From an uncultured Paracoccaceae bacterium (GTDB lineage: Bacteria; Pseudomonadota; Alphaproteobacteria; Rhodobacterales; Rhodobacteraceae), in the NCBI GenBank assembly GCA_958439195.1, contig OY288171.1, forward strand, positions 1 through 64,000: a stretch of 64,000 bases of DNA. The letters are read 5' to 3'. The notes below the pieces were generated by a model. It was not told the origin of the DNA, ran no database searches, and saw nothing but the letters and a program-made list of their open reading frames with translations. Both the position numbers and the translations under genes were made by a program. Shown piece after piece: positions 26,217 through 34,347 of the stretch (positions within the stretch are counted from its first letter, which is position 1; every line of letters starts with the position of its first letter).

Positions 26217-27437
26217 ATGAAAACCGGAACCCAACACCTTTACATCCCCGGCCCCACCAACGTGCCGGAATCGGTGCGGCAAGCCATGATCGTGCCGATG
26301 CAGGATCACCGCGCCCCGGATTTCGGTGATCTGACGCTGGGTCTGTTTGCCGATCTGAAAAAGGTTTTCAAAACGGAAACCGGTTCCGTGATGATGTTCC
26401 CCGGATCGGGCACCGGCTGCTGGGAAGCGGCGATCACCAACACGCTGAACCCCGGTGACAAGGTGCTGATGGCGCGGCATGGCCAGTTCAGCCTGCTTTG
26501 GGCCGATATGGCGAAAAAGCTGGGCCTTGATGTCGAAATCGTCGATCTGGCCTGGGGCGCGGGCGTTCCGGCCAATGAATTCGCCCGCATCCTGGGCAAT
26601 GACCGCCACGGCAAGATCAAGGCCGTGTTCGTCACGCATAATGAAACCGCGACCGGCGTCACCTCGGACGTGGCCCTTGTCCGCCGCGCATTGGACGAAT
26701 CGTTCCATGATGCGCTTCTGTTCGTTGATGGCGTGTCCTCCATCGGCTCCATCGACTTCCGCATGGATGAATGGGGCGTCGACCTTGCTGTCACCGGCAG
26801 CCAGAAGGGGTTCATGCTGCCCGCCGGTCTGGGCATGCTGGGCGTGTCGGCCAAGGCGATGGCGATGGCAGAAACCGCGCAGATGCGCCGCGCCTATTTC
26901 GATTTCACCGACATGGCCCGCGCCAACACCACCGGCTACTTCCCCTATACGCCGCCGGTGCAATTGTTCCACGGTCTGCGCCGTGCGCTGGACCGGATGC
27001 TGGACGAAGGGATGGAAAACATCTTTGCCCGCCACCGCCGCCTTGCCACCGGGGTGCGCAACGCCGTTGCCGCCTGGGGCATGGACCTGGCCGCCGAACA
27101 CCCGTCGCTGTATTCCGACACGGTCAGCGCGATCCGCGTACCGAACGGGGTGGATGCGCGTGACGTGATCCGCGTGGCCTATGACCGCTACAACTGTTCC
27201 TTCGGGGCGGGCCTTGGTCCGCTGAACGGCAAGGTGTTCCGCATCGGCCATCTGGGCGATCTGAACGAAGGCATGTGCCTGACGGCCATCTCTATCGCCG
27301 AACTGTGCCTTGCCAATGCCGGCGCGCAGGTGCGGTTCGGGTCTGGCGTCGCCGCCGCGCAGGAAATCTATGCCGAACCGATGGCCCGCGCCGTGCAGCG
27401 CACCACGCGCGCCACCACAAGCATCGCCGCCGAATAA
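26217..27437 (+). CDS. sgaA: Serine-glyoxylate aminotransferase
   Basis: This class V PLP aminotransferase makes glycine and hydroxypyruvate from serine and glyoxylate in the serine cycle. The 406-residue product has HLYIPGPTNVPESV, FPGSGTGCWEAAI, HNETATGVTSD, DGVSSIGSIDF and the PLP lysine in VTGSQKGFMLPAGLG. Start ATG follows CGGGAGGACAGC. The close relative BhcA (aspartate-glyoxylate aminotransferase of the beta-hydroxyaspartate cycle) looks similar, but no bhcBCD genes are nearby. The following genes mcl-mtkA-mtkB favour SgaA. Confidence 0.85.
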   Translation: MKTGTQHLYIPGPTNVPESVRQAMIVPMQDHRAPDFGDLTLGLFADLKKVFKTETGSVMMFPGSGTGCWEAAITNTLNPGDKVLMARHGQFSLLWADMAKKLGLDVEIVDLAWGAGVPANEFARILGNDRHGKIKAVFVTHNETATGVTSDVALVRRALDESFHDALLFVDGVSSIGSIDFRMDEWGVDLAVTGSQKGFMLPAGLGMLGVSAKAMAMAETAQMRRAYFDFTDMARANTTGYFPYTPPVQLFHGLRRALDRMLDEGMENIFARHRRLATGVRNAVAAWGMDLAAEHPSLYSDTVSAIRVPNGVDARDVIRVAYDRYNCSFGAGLGPLNGKVFRIGHLGDLNEGMCLTAISIAELCLANAGAQVRFGSGVAAAQEIYAEPMARAVQRTTRATTSIAAE

Positions 27438-27453
27438 GCACCCAGAGGAAATC

Positions 27454-28392
27454 ATGTCCCACACCCTGTATCCGCTGCGGCGCCAACGCCTGCAGCGATC
27501 GGAACTTGCTGTTCCGGCGTCAAACCCCACGATGATCGACAAGGCCGCCGCTGGCCCCGCCGATTACGTGTTCCTTGATCTGGAAGATGCGGTTGCCCCG
27601 CCAGAGAAGGAGCAAGCCCGCAAGAACGCCATTCAGGCGCTGAATGACATCGACTGGGCCGCCAAGGGCAAAACCGTTTCTGTCCGCATCAACGGGCTGG
27701 ACACGCATTACATGTACCGTGACGTGGTCGATGTGATGGAACAGGCGGGCAGCCGCGTGCATACGCTTCTGGTGCCAAAGGTCGGTGTGCGGGACGACCT
27801 CTATATGGTCGAGGCGATGGTCAATCAGATCGAACAGGGCAAGGGCTATACCACCCGCGTGGGGCTTGAGGCGCTGATCGAAACCGCGCTTGGCATGGCG
27901 AATGTGGAATCCATCGCCCAATTCGGCGGCCGGTTAGAGGCGCTGCATTTCGGCGTAGCCGATTACGCCGCGTCGATGCGCGCCCGCACCACCAATATCG
28001 GCGGCCTGAACCCGCATTATCCGGGCGATCAATGGCATGCCGCCATTTCCCGCATGGTCATCGCCTGCCGCGCCTATGGCCTGCGCGCGATTGACGGCCC
28101 CTTCGGCGATTTCTCCGATCCCGAAGGTTACAAGGATGGTGCCCGCCGCGCCGCCGCCCTGGGGTGTGAGGGGAAATGGGCCATCCACCCGTCACAGGTC
28201 GATATGGCGAACGAAGTGTTCAGCCCGACCGAGGCCGAGGTAACCAAAGCCCGCCGCATCATCGAAGAACTGCGGATTGCGGAATCCCAAGGCAAAGGCG
28301 CGGCCAGCCTGGACGGCAAGATGATCGACGCCGCATCGGAAAAGATGGCGAACAACGTGCTGGTGATCGCCGAGGCGATTGCCAACAAATAA
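27454..28392 (+). CDS. mcl: Malyl-CoA lyase, serine-cycle type
   Basis: The enzyme splits malyl-CoA to acetyl-CoA and glyoxylate. The 312-residue CitE-superfamily protein has LQRSELAVPASNPTMIDKAA, VFLDLEDAVAP (metal and substrate acids), VRINGLDTHYMYRD, LIETALGMANVESI, FGVADYAASMRA and IDGPFGDFSD. The RSELAVPxSNP start and the ASLDGKMID ending resemble the methylotroph MclA from memory. A second, clearly different malyl-CoA lyase (mcl1) lies at 32163-33119. It sits between sgaA and mtkA on one transcript. Confidence 0.88.
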   Translation: MSHTLYPLRRQRLQRSELAVPASNPTMIDKAAAGPADYVFLDLEDAVAPPEKEQARKNAIQALNDIDWAAKGKTVSVRINGLDTHYMYRDVVDVMEQAGSRVHTLLVPKVGVRDDLYMVEAMVNQIEQGKGYTTRVGLEALIETALGMANVESIAQFGGRLEALHFGVADYAASMRARTTNIGGLNPHYPGDQWHAAISRMVIACRAYGLRAIDGPFGDFSDPEGYKDGARRAAALGCEGKWAIHPSQVDMANEVFSPTEAEVTKARRIIEELRIAESQGKGAASLDGKMIDAASEKMANNVLVIAEAIANK

Positions 28393-28438
28393 TCGGCCCG
28401 ACGGGATTCAGGCCAAAGAACTTGGGGAGGAATACCGA

Positions 28439-29611
28439 ATGGACATTCACGAATATCAGGCCAAGGAAATCCTTGCCCGCTTCGGCGTGCCGGTCCCGCG
28501 CGGCGGTCTGGCCTATAGCCCTGAACAGGCCGGCTACCGCGCCCGCGAACTGGGCGGCAACGCTTGGGTCGTGAAGGCGCAGATCCATTCCGGTGGGCGC
28601 GGCGCGGCGGGCGGCGTAAAACTCTGCCGGTCCGAGGCCGAGGTTCAGGATTTCGCCGCCACCCTGTTTGGCAAGCAGCTCGTCACCAAACAGACCGATT
28701 CCAATGGCAAGGGCGTCTATCGCCTTTGGGTCGAAGGCGCGTCCGACATCGCGCAGGAAATGTATCTGGGCTTTGTGCTGGACCGCAAATCCGAACGCAT
28801 CATGATCGTCGCCTCAGCCCACGGCGGGATGGAGATCGAGGATCTTGCCGAATCCGACCCAAATTCCCTGCGCCGCATGACCGTTGATCCGGCGGTCGGC
28901 CTGTCGGAATTTCAGGCCCGCGAACTGGCCTTTCAGTTGGGCCTGAAGGGCGGGCAAATCGCGCAGATGGTGAACATCCTCAAGGCGTGCTACCGCGCCT
29001 ACCGCGATCTGGATGCCATGATGGTCGAAATCAACCCGTTGGTCATCACCCGCGCGGGCGATCTGGTGGCATTGGATGCCAAGATGTCGTTCGACACCAA
29101 CGCCCTGTTCCGCCGCCCGGAAATCGCCGAACTGCGCGACCGCAGTCAGGAAGACCCGCGCGAAAGCACGGCGGGCGATCATGGCCTGGCCTATGTGGGT
29201 CTCGATGGCGATATCGGCTGCATCATCAACGGCGCGGGCCTTGCGATGGCCACGATGGACATGATCAAGCTGGCCGGGGGCGAGCCTGCGAATTTCCTTG
29301 ATATCGGCGGCGGCGCCTCGCCCGAACGCGTCGTCCGCGCCTTCCGCACCGTGCTGGCCGACCGCAATGTCAGCGTGATCCTGGTAAACATCTTCGCCGG
29401 CATCAACCGCTGTGACTGGGTCGCACAGGGCGTGGTGCAGGCCTACCGCGAACTTGGCCTGACTGTGCCGGTCGTGGTGCGTCTGGCCGGCACGAATGTC
29501 GAAGAAGGCAACCGCATCATCCAGGATTCCGGCCTGCCGCTGATCACCGCTGCCACGCTGGCCGATGCTGCCGAAAAGGCCGTCGCCACCCGCCACAAAC
29601 TCGCTGCATAA
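28439..29611 (+). CDS. mtkA: Malate-CoA ligase, beta subunit
   Basis: MtkA with MtkB activates malate to malyl-CoA using ATP. The 390-residue protein is a SucC-like ATP-grasp subunit: MDIHEYQAKEILARFGVPVP, the ATP-grasp KAQIHSGGRG loop, MMVEINPLVIT and DIGGGASPERV. On sequence alone it could be succinyl-CoA synthetase; the tight operon with malyl-CoA lyase and sgaA points to malate thiokinase. Start ATG at 28439 follows TTGGGGAGGAATACCG. Confidence 0.88.
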   Translation: MDIHEYQAKEILARFGVPVPRGGLAYSPEQAGYRARELGGNAWVVKAQIHSGGRGAAGGVKLCRSEAEVQDFAATLFGKQLVTKQTDSNGKGVYRLWVEGASDIAQEMYLGFVLDRKSERIMIVASAHGGMEIEDLAESDPNSLRRMTVDPAVGLSEFQARELAFQLGLKGGQIAQMVNILKACYRAYRDLDAMMVEINPLVITRAGDLVALDAKMSFDTNALFRRPEIAELRDRSQEDPRESTAGDHGLAYVGLDGDIGCIINGAGLAMATMDMIKLAGGEPANFLDIGGGASPERVVRAFRTVLADRNVSVILVNIFAGINRCDWVAQGVVQAYRELGLTVPVVVRLAGTNVEEGNRIIQDSGLPLITAATLADAAEKAVATRHKLAA

Positions 29612-29622
29612 GGGGAACACAG

Positions 29623-30522
29623 ATGGCCATTCTCATCACCGAAAAGACCCCTGTCATCGTCCAGGGCATGTCGGGCCGCATCGGCCAGTTCCATGCCGAA
29701 GACATGATCAAGCACGGCACCAACGTCGTTGGCGGCGTCACCCCCGGCCGGGGCGGCGAATCCCTCCTTGGTCGCCCGCTTTTCAACACCGTGCGTGAAG
29801 CGGTCGAAGCGACGGGGGCTGAAGCCTCGCTCGTTTTCGTCCCGCCGCCCTTTGCCGCGGATGCCATTATGGAGGCGGCGGATGCGGGCATCAAAACCGC
29901 GGTCTGCGTCACCGACGGCATCCCCAGCCAGGACATGATGAAGGTGAAGCGCTTCCTGAAACGCTACCCCGCTGATCGCAAGATGCGCCTGATCGGCCCG
30001 AATTGCGCGGGCATCATCAGCCCCGGCAAGGGTTTCATGGGCATCATGCCGCCCCATATCTACATGCCCGGCCGCGTGGGCATCGTGGGCCGCTCCGGCA
30101 CGCTGGGCTATGAAGCGGCCAGCCAGATGAAGGCGCTCGGCATCGGCGTGTCCACCAGCGTTGGCATCGGCGGCGACCCGATCAACGGCAGCAGCTTCCG
30201 CGATATCCTAGAACTGTTCGAGGCAGACCCTGAAACCGACGCCGTGATGATGATCGGCGAAATCGGTGGCCCGCAAGAGGCAGAGGCCGCGATTTACGCC
30301 CGCGATCACATGAAGAAACCGGTGGTCGCCTATATCGCAGGTCTTTCCGCCCCCAAGGGCCGCAAGATGGGCCATGCCGGGGCGATCATTTCCGCCTTTG
30401 GCGAAAGCGCGCAGGAAAAGGTGGAAATCCTGTCCGCCGCCGGTATCACCATCGCGCCCAACCCATCATCGATGGGCGAAACGATGGCGCGCGTCCTGTC
30501 TGGCCAGCGCGCAGCAGCCTGA
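29623..30522 (+). CDS. mtkB: Malate-CoA ligase, alpha subunit
   Basis: The CoA-binding and phosphohistidine subunit of malate thiokinase. The 299-residue product has VIVQGMSGRIGQFHAEDMI (CoA-binding fold), GPNCAGIISPG, GIVGRSGTLGYEA and the phosphorylated His in KMGHAGAIISAFGES near residue 250. It starts 11 bases after mtkA and is followed by a terminator, so it ends the sgaA-mcl-mtkA-mtkB operon. Confidence 0.9.
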   Translation: MAILITEKTPVIVQGMSGRIGQFHAEDMIKHGTNVVGGVTPGRGGESLLGRPLFNTVREAVEATGAEASLVFVPPPFAADAIMEAADAGIKTAVCVTDGIPSQDMMKVKRFLKRYPADRKMRLIGPNCAGIISPGKGFMGIMPPHIYMPGRVGIVGRSGTLGYEAASQMKALGIGVSTSVGIGGDPINGSSFRDILELFEADPETDAVMMIGEIGGPQEAEAAIYARDHMKKPVVAYIAGLSAPKGRKMGHAGAIISAFGESAQEKVEILSAAGITIAPNPSSMGETMARVLSGQRAAA

Positions 30523-30545
30523 CCTTGCTTCATCGCAACTTCATC

Positions 30546-30571
30546 GGGCGGCTTCCGGGCCGCCCCTTTTT
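30546..30571 (+). terminator. Intrinsic terminator after mtkB
   Basis: GGGCGGC (30546-30552), loop TTCCGG, GCCGCCC (30559-30565), then C and five T (30567-30571). It lies 24 bases after the mtkB stop. Confidence 0.85.
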
Positions 30572-30585
30572 CTTGGGCTTACGGC

Positions 30586-30606
30586 TTCATCTTGGCCCAA
30601 ATACCC
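30586..30606 (+). repeat. TTTCATCTTGGC element, copy 2 (short)
   Basis: TTCATCTTGGCCCAAATACC follows the mtkB terminator and matches the leading part of the 12602 element with two or three changes. It has no CCGGGGGG block or hairpins. Confidence 0.5.
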
Positions 30607-30633
30607 AAAATCGGCACTTGCCACCCCGCGCCG

Positions 30634-30948
30634 TCAGGCGAATTTCAGCGCGATGATCCCGGCGATGATCAGCAAGACACCCACGACCCGCCACAGGTTG
30701 ACCGGATCGCCGAACAGGAACACCGCCATGATCGCTGTGCCCACCGCCCCGATTCCCACCCAAACGGCATAGGCCGTGCCCACGGGCAATTCCTTCATGG
30801 CGATGGACAGCAGCCAAAACGATGCCAGCGCCCCCGCGATGGTCAACACTGACGGGATCGGCTTTGAAAATCCGTCCGAATACTTCAACCCCAGCGCCCA
30901 GCCGGTTTCCAGCAAGCCTGCGATCAGAACGATCAGCCAGGCATTCAT
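30634..30948 (-). CDS. SMR-family exporter, SugE/Gdx-like
   Basis: A 104-residue, four-helix small multidrug resistance protein. The essential Glu is in LIAGLLETGWALGLKYS (residue 14), and GTAYAVWVGIGAVGTA in helix 3 is the pattern of SugE/Gdx guanidinium exporters rather than EmrE. It is translationally coupled to accA upstream (ATGA at 30945-30948). Substrate assignment rests on the motif; no guanidine riboswitch is seen. Confidence 0.85.
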   Translation of the reverse strand: MNAWLIVLIAGLLETGWALGLKYSDGFSKPIPSVLTIAGALASFWLLSIAMKELPVGTAYAVWVGIGAVGTAIMAVFLFGDPVNLWRVVGVLLIIAGIIALKFA

Positions 30949-31904
30949 GCGGCCAGCCCTTTCGACCCCATGTCGATGAACTTCGTCCGCCGATCCTTGA
31001 TCAGGGCATCGGGTTTCTTGCCCGACAATTCCTTCAGCATCGCCTCGATGCCCTTGCCCACCGCCTCGATGGTTTCCTTGCGGCCGCGCTGCGCGCCGCC
31101 CATCGGTTCCTTGATGATCCGGTCGATCACACCCAGCTTTTGCAGATCCTGCGCTGTCAGGCGCAGCGCCTCGGCGGCCTCGCGCATCTTTTCGGCGTCT
31201 TTCCACAGGATCGACGCGCAGCCTTCGGGGGAAATTACGGAATATACGGAATGTTCCAGCATCGCCACGCGATTGGCCGTGGCAAAGGCCACCGCGCCGC
31301 CAGACCCGCCCTCACCAATGATGATGGAAATCAGCGGCACACCGATTTGCAGGCATTTCTCGGTCGACCTTGCAATCGCCTCGGCCTGCCCCCGCTCTTC
31401 GGCGCCCTTGCCCGGATAGGCGCCGGGGGTGTCGACCAGGGTAATCACCGGCAGGCGGAACCGATCCGCCATATCCATCAGCCGGATCGCCTTGCGGTAT
31501 CCTTCGGGCCGCGCCATGCCGAAATTCCGCTCAATCCGGGTCTTGGTGTCGTGGCCCTTTTCATGGCCGATGATCACCACAGGCAGATCGTTGAACCGCG
31601 CCAGCCCGCCCATGACGGCGTGATCGTCGGCAAAGTTCCGGTCGCCCGCCAACGGGGTATACTCGCTGAACAGCGCGTCGATGTAATCCTTGCAATGCGG
31701 CCGGTCCGGGTGGCGCGCCACCTGGCATTTCCGCCAGGGCGTCAGATCCTTGTAAAGATCCTTCAGCAGCGTTTCCGCCTTACGGTCCAGCGCATCCGCC
31801 TCTTTCGACACATCCATGCCGGAATTGGTGCGCGCCATCGCGCGCAGCTCTTCGGCCTTGCCTTCGATTTCGGCCAACGGCTTTTCGAATTCCAGGTAGT
31901 TCAT
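30945..31904 (-). CDS. accA: Acetyl-CoA carboxylase carboxyltransferase, alpha subunit
   Basis: AccA is half of the carboxyltransferase that makes malonyl-CoA for fatty-acid synthesis. The 319-residue product has the N-terminal MNYLEFEKPLAEIE helix, GHEKGHDTKTRIERNFGMAR, TLVDTPGAYPGKGAEERGQ, and GEGGSGGAVAFATANRV, all family signatures. It is coupled to the SMR gene downstream. Confidence 0.97.
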   Translation of the reverse strand: MNYLEFEKPLAEIEGKAEELRAMARTNSGMDVSKEADALDRKAETLLKDLYKDLTPWRKCQVARHPDRPHCKDYIDALFSEYTPLAGDRNFADDHAVMGGLARFNDLPVVIIGHEKGHDTKTRIERNFGMARPEGYRKAIRLMDMADRFRLPVITLVDTPGAYPGKGAEERGQAEAIARSTEKCLQIGVPLISIIIGEGGSGGAVAFATANRVAMLEHSVYSVISPEGCASILWKDAEKMREAAEALRLTAQDLQKLGVIDRIIKEPMGGAQRGRKETIEAVGKGIEAMLKELSGKKPDALIKDRRTKFIDMGSKGLAA

Positions 31905-32162
31905 ACGGCACTCTCCAGACGGATGCCCTTATATGGCCAGAGGCGGGGCAAGATGCAACTCGCCCATAGCCAGTTCCACAAACAGCAGCGCCCCGTGGCC
32001 GGGCCACGGGGCGTGCATCCTCCCCTGTGGCTGCGCGGGGCCTCCTCTCCCCGTGGGTCGCAGCCTGGGTGTTCTTTTCAAAGCGCCGCTTTTTCGCGCT
32101 TTGGTTGCCAGAGCCTGCCCGCATTGCGCGCGGCCTGTCAACGATTCATCGGTGACGCAAGG
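31905..32162. other. 258-base gap between mcl1 and accA with two strong hairpins
   Basis: It holds CGCCCCGTGG-CCGGG-CCACGGGGCG (31989-32013) and CAAAGCGC-N9-GCGCTTTG (32079-32103). Neither is followed by a T-run in the direction of the minus-strand genes. A 29-codon minus-strand ORF (31929-32018, MHAPWPGHGALLFVELAMGE then LHLAPPLAI) ends 24 bases before accA; its ATG touches GGGGAGG, too close for a normal ribosome site. I considered 6S and SRP RNA but could not fit either. Confidence 0.4.
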
Positions 32163-33119
32163 TCAACCCGCGATCAATTCCGCCTGCCGCACGATCACCT
32201 CGGCCTGCTTGATGCTGGCGATGTCCACCAGACGGCCCTTGTAGACCGTCGCGCCCTCGCCCCGCGCCTTGGCGGCGTCCATTGCGGCCAGAATCTCGCG
32301 CGCCTCGGCCACGGCGGCATCGGACGGGGTGAAAATCTCATTCGCCAGCGTCACCTGTTTGGGGTGGATCGCCCATTTCCCCACCATGCCCAGCGTGGCC
32401 GACCGCAATGCCTGCGCGCGGAAACCTTCATCATCGCTGAAATCGCCAAAGGGGCCGTCCACGGGCAGAATGCCATGCGTGCGGCAGGCCGCAACGATGG
32501 CCGCCTGCGCCCAATGCCACGGGTCTGACCACGACTTCGCACCCTCGCGCAGCATGTAATAATTCTCCTGCGTGCCGCCGATCCCGGTGGTCTGCATCCC
32601 CATACTGGCCGCGAAATCCGCAGCGCCCAGCGACATCGCCTGCAAGCGGGGCGAACCTTTTGCAATTTCCTCGACATGCGAAATCCCGGCCGCCGATTCG
32701 ATGATCACTTCGAATCCGATCGGCTTTTTCCGCCCCATCGCACGTTCCACCGCCGTGACCAGCGCATCAACGGCATAAAGATCCTCGGCACAGCCCACCT
32801 TGGGGATCATGATCAGATCCAGCCGCTCACCGCCTTTTTCCAGCAGGTCCACCACATCACGATACCACCACGGCGTGTCCAACCCATTGATCCGCACGCT
32901 CAGCGTCTTGGTCCCCCAATCGACACCGGACATCGCCTCGATCACATTGGCCCGCGCGATGTCCTTGTCCGACGGCGCAACCGAATCCTCCAGATCAAGG
33001 TTGATCACGTCCGCCGCGCTCGCCGCCATCTTGGCAAAAATCGCCGGGCGCGATCCGGGGCCGAACAGTTGGCAACGGTTCGGGCGGGCGGGGGCGGGGG
33101 GTTGCAGGCGAAAGCTCAT
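32163..33119 (-). CDS. mcl1: L-malyl-CoA/beta-methylmalyl-CoA lyase (Mcl1)
   Basis: Mcl1 cleaves beta-methylmalyl-CoA to glyoxylate and propionyl-CoA and forms or cleaves L-malyl-CoA in the ethylmalonyl-CoA pathway. The 318-residue product matches my memory of R. sphaeroides Mcl1 almost throughout: CQLFGPGSRPA, VINLDLEDSVAPSDKD, FEVIIESAAGISHVEEIA, GAADFAASMGMQTTGIGG and GATVYKGRLVDIASIKQAEV. Length equals that protein. An inverted repeat at 33169-33188 lies 50 bases upstream. Confidence 0.95.
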   Translation of the reverse strand: MSFRLQPPAPARPNRCQLFGPGSRPAIFAKMAASAADVINLDLEDSVAPSDKDIARANVIEAMSGVDWGTKTLSVRINGLDTPWWYRDVVDLLEKGGERLDLIMIPKVGCAEDLYAVDALVTAVERAMGRKKPIGFEVIIESAAGISHVEEIAKGSPRLQAMSLGAADFAASMGMQTTGIGGTQENYYMLREGAKSWSDPWHWAQAAIVAACRTHGILPVDGPFGDFSDDEGFRAQALRSATLGMVGKWAIHPKQVTLANEIFTPSDAAVAEAREILAAMDAAKARGEGATVYKGRLVDIASIKQAEVIVRQAELIAG

Positions 33120-33168
33120 GGTCGTTCTCGCAATGAAATTACGGTTTGGATGGCGTCAGCGATATATT

Positions 33169-33188
33169 CTTGCGCTGCACTGCGCAAG
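33169..33188. promoter_or_regulatory. Inverted repeat between mcl1 and dgcA
   Basis: CTTGCGC-TGCACT-GCGCAAG, perfect seven-base arms, in the divergent promoter region of mcl1 and dgcA. It fits an operator. It shares the TTGCGC/GCGCAA half-sites with the etfD/phaB palindrome but in the opposite order, so it is not the same site. Confidence 0.5.
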
Positions 33189-33263
33189 CGTTTTTTCGCA
33201 GGTGCAGCATTGCTTGACTTGCCACCCGCCCTGCGGCCCCTTCGCCCTGCAAAGGAGCGCCCG

Positions 33264-34226
33264 ATGATCACTGCTCGCCTCGACACCTTCCCCCTCGCCC
33301 GCGCCTTCACCATCTCACGCGGGTCAAAGACCGAGGCGCGGGTGATCACCGCCACGGTCACACGCGGCGGTGTCACCGGGCGGGGCGAATCCGTGCCCTA
33401 TGCCCGCTATGGCGAAACGCCTGATACCGTGCTGGCCCAGATCGCCACCCTGCCCCAAGGCATCACCCGCGCGGAATTGCAGACCGCCCTGCCCCCCGGC
33501 GCGGCCCGCAACGCGGTGGATTGCGCGCTGTGGGATTGGGAGGCAAAGGCCAGCGGGCAACGGGTCTGGCATCTGGCGGGCCTTGCCCCGCCTGCCCCGC
33601 GCATCACCGCCTACACCCTGTCACTGGACACCCCCGCCGCGATGCGCGCCCAAGCGCAGGAAAACGCCCACCGCCCGATCCTGAAGATCAAACTCGGCAC
33701 CCCCGATGACATGCCAAGGCTGGAATCCGTCCGCGCGGGTGCGCCAAAGGCCACCATCATCATCGACGCCAACGAAGGCTGGACACCCGAAGTGTATACC
33801 GACCTTGCCCCCCACCTGATCCTCCTTGGCGTGGCGCTGGTGGAACAACCGCTGCCTGCCGGGGCCGATGACCTGCTGGCCGAAATCCCCCATCCCCTGC
33901 CCATCTGCGCCGACGAATCCGCCCATGACCGCGCCAGCCTTGCCACGCTGCGCGGCAAATATGACATGGTCAATCTGAAGCTCGACAAGACCGGAGGGCT
34001 GACAGAGGCGCTTCTGATGGCAACCGAAGCCCGCGCCGCAGGTTTCGGCCTGATGGTGGGCTGCATGGTCGGCACCTCGCTGGCAATGGCACCCGCCATC
34101 CTGCCCGCCCAAGCCGCAGCTTTCACCGATCTGGACGGCCCGCTTCTGCTGGCGCAGGACCGGGATCACCCGCTGCACTATGATCAAGACGGCGTGCATC
34201 CGCCTGATGCGGCCCTGTGGGGGTAG
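33264..34226 (+). CDS. dgcA: Dipeptide epimerase (L-Ala-D/L-Glu epimerase type)
   Basis: An enolase-superfamily enzyme, 320 residues, probably epimerising L-Ala-D-Glu during murein peptide recycling. It has the N-terminal capping domain, the KxK pair in ILKIKLG, metal acids in IIDANEGW, VEQPLP and CADES, and the second-half lysine in VNLKLDKTGG. The last motif, K-x-D-K-x-GG, is typical for this subgroup. Exact dipeptide specificity cannot be read. Start ATG follows AAAGGAGCGCCCG. Confidence 0.9.
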   Translation: MITARLDTFPLARAFTISRGSKTEARVITATVTRGGVTGRGESVPYARYGETPDTVLAQIATLPQGITRAELQTALPPGAARNAVDCALWDWEAKASGQRVWHLAGLAPPAPRITAYTLSLDTPAAMRAQAQENAHRPILKIKLGTPDDMPRLESVRAGAPKATIIIDANEGWTPEVYTDLAPHLILLGVALVEQPLPAGADDLLAEIPHPLPICADESAHDRASLATLRGKYDMVNLKLDKTGGLTEALLMATEARAAGFGLMVGCMVGTSLAMAPAILPAQAAAFTDLDGPLLLAQDRDHPLHYDQDGVHPPDAALWG

Positions 34227-34347
34227 GCCATCCCTGGCGCGGATGACAATGCCCGGCGCCTGACCCGTTCCGTTCCGCAATTCCCCACTTGACCCTGCGC
34301 GCCCCTGCGCCCAAACCCGTTCAAACCGCAACGCTGGGAGGCCACCC

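Noticed and set aside
31960..32140. Possible 6S or SRP RNA
   Set aside because: CCTGGGTGTTC recalls 6S RNA, but the pairing 3' strand is missing. The SRP GGAAGG-AGCAGC loop is absent on both strands.
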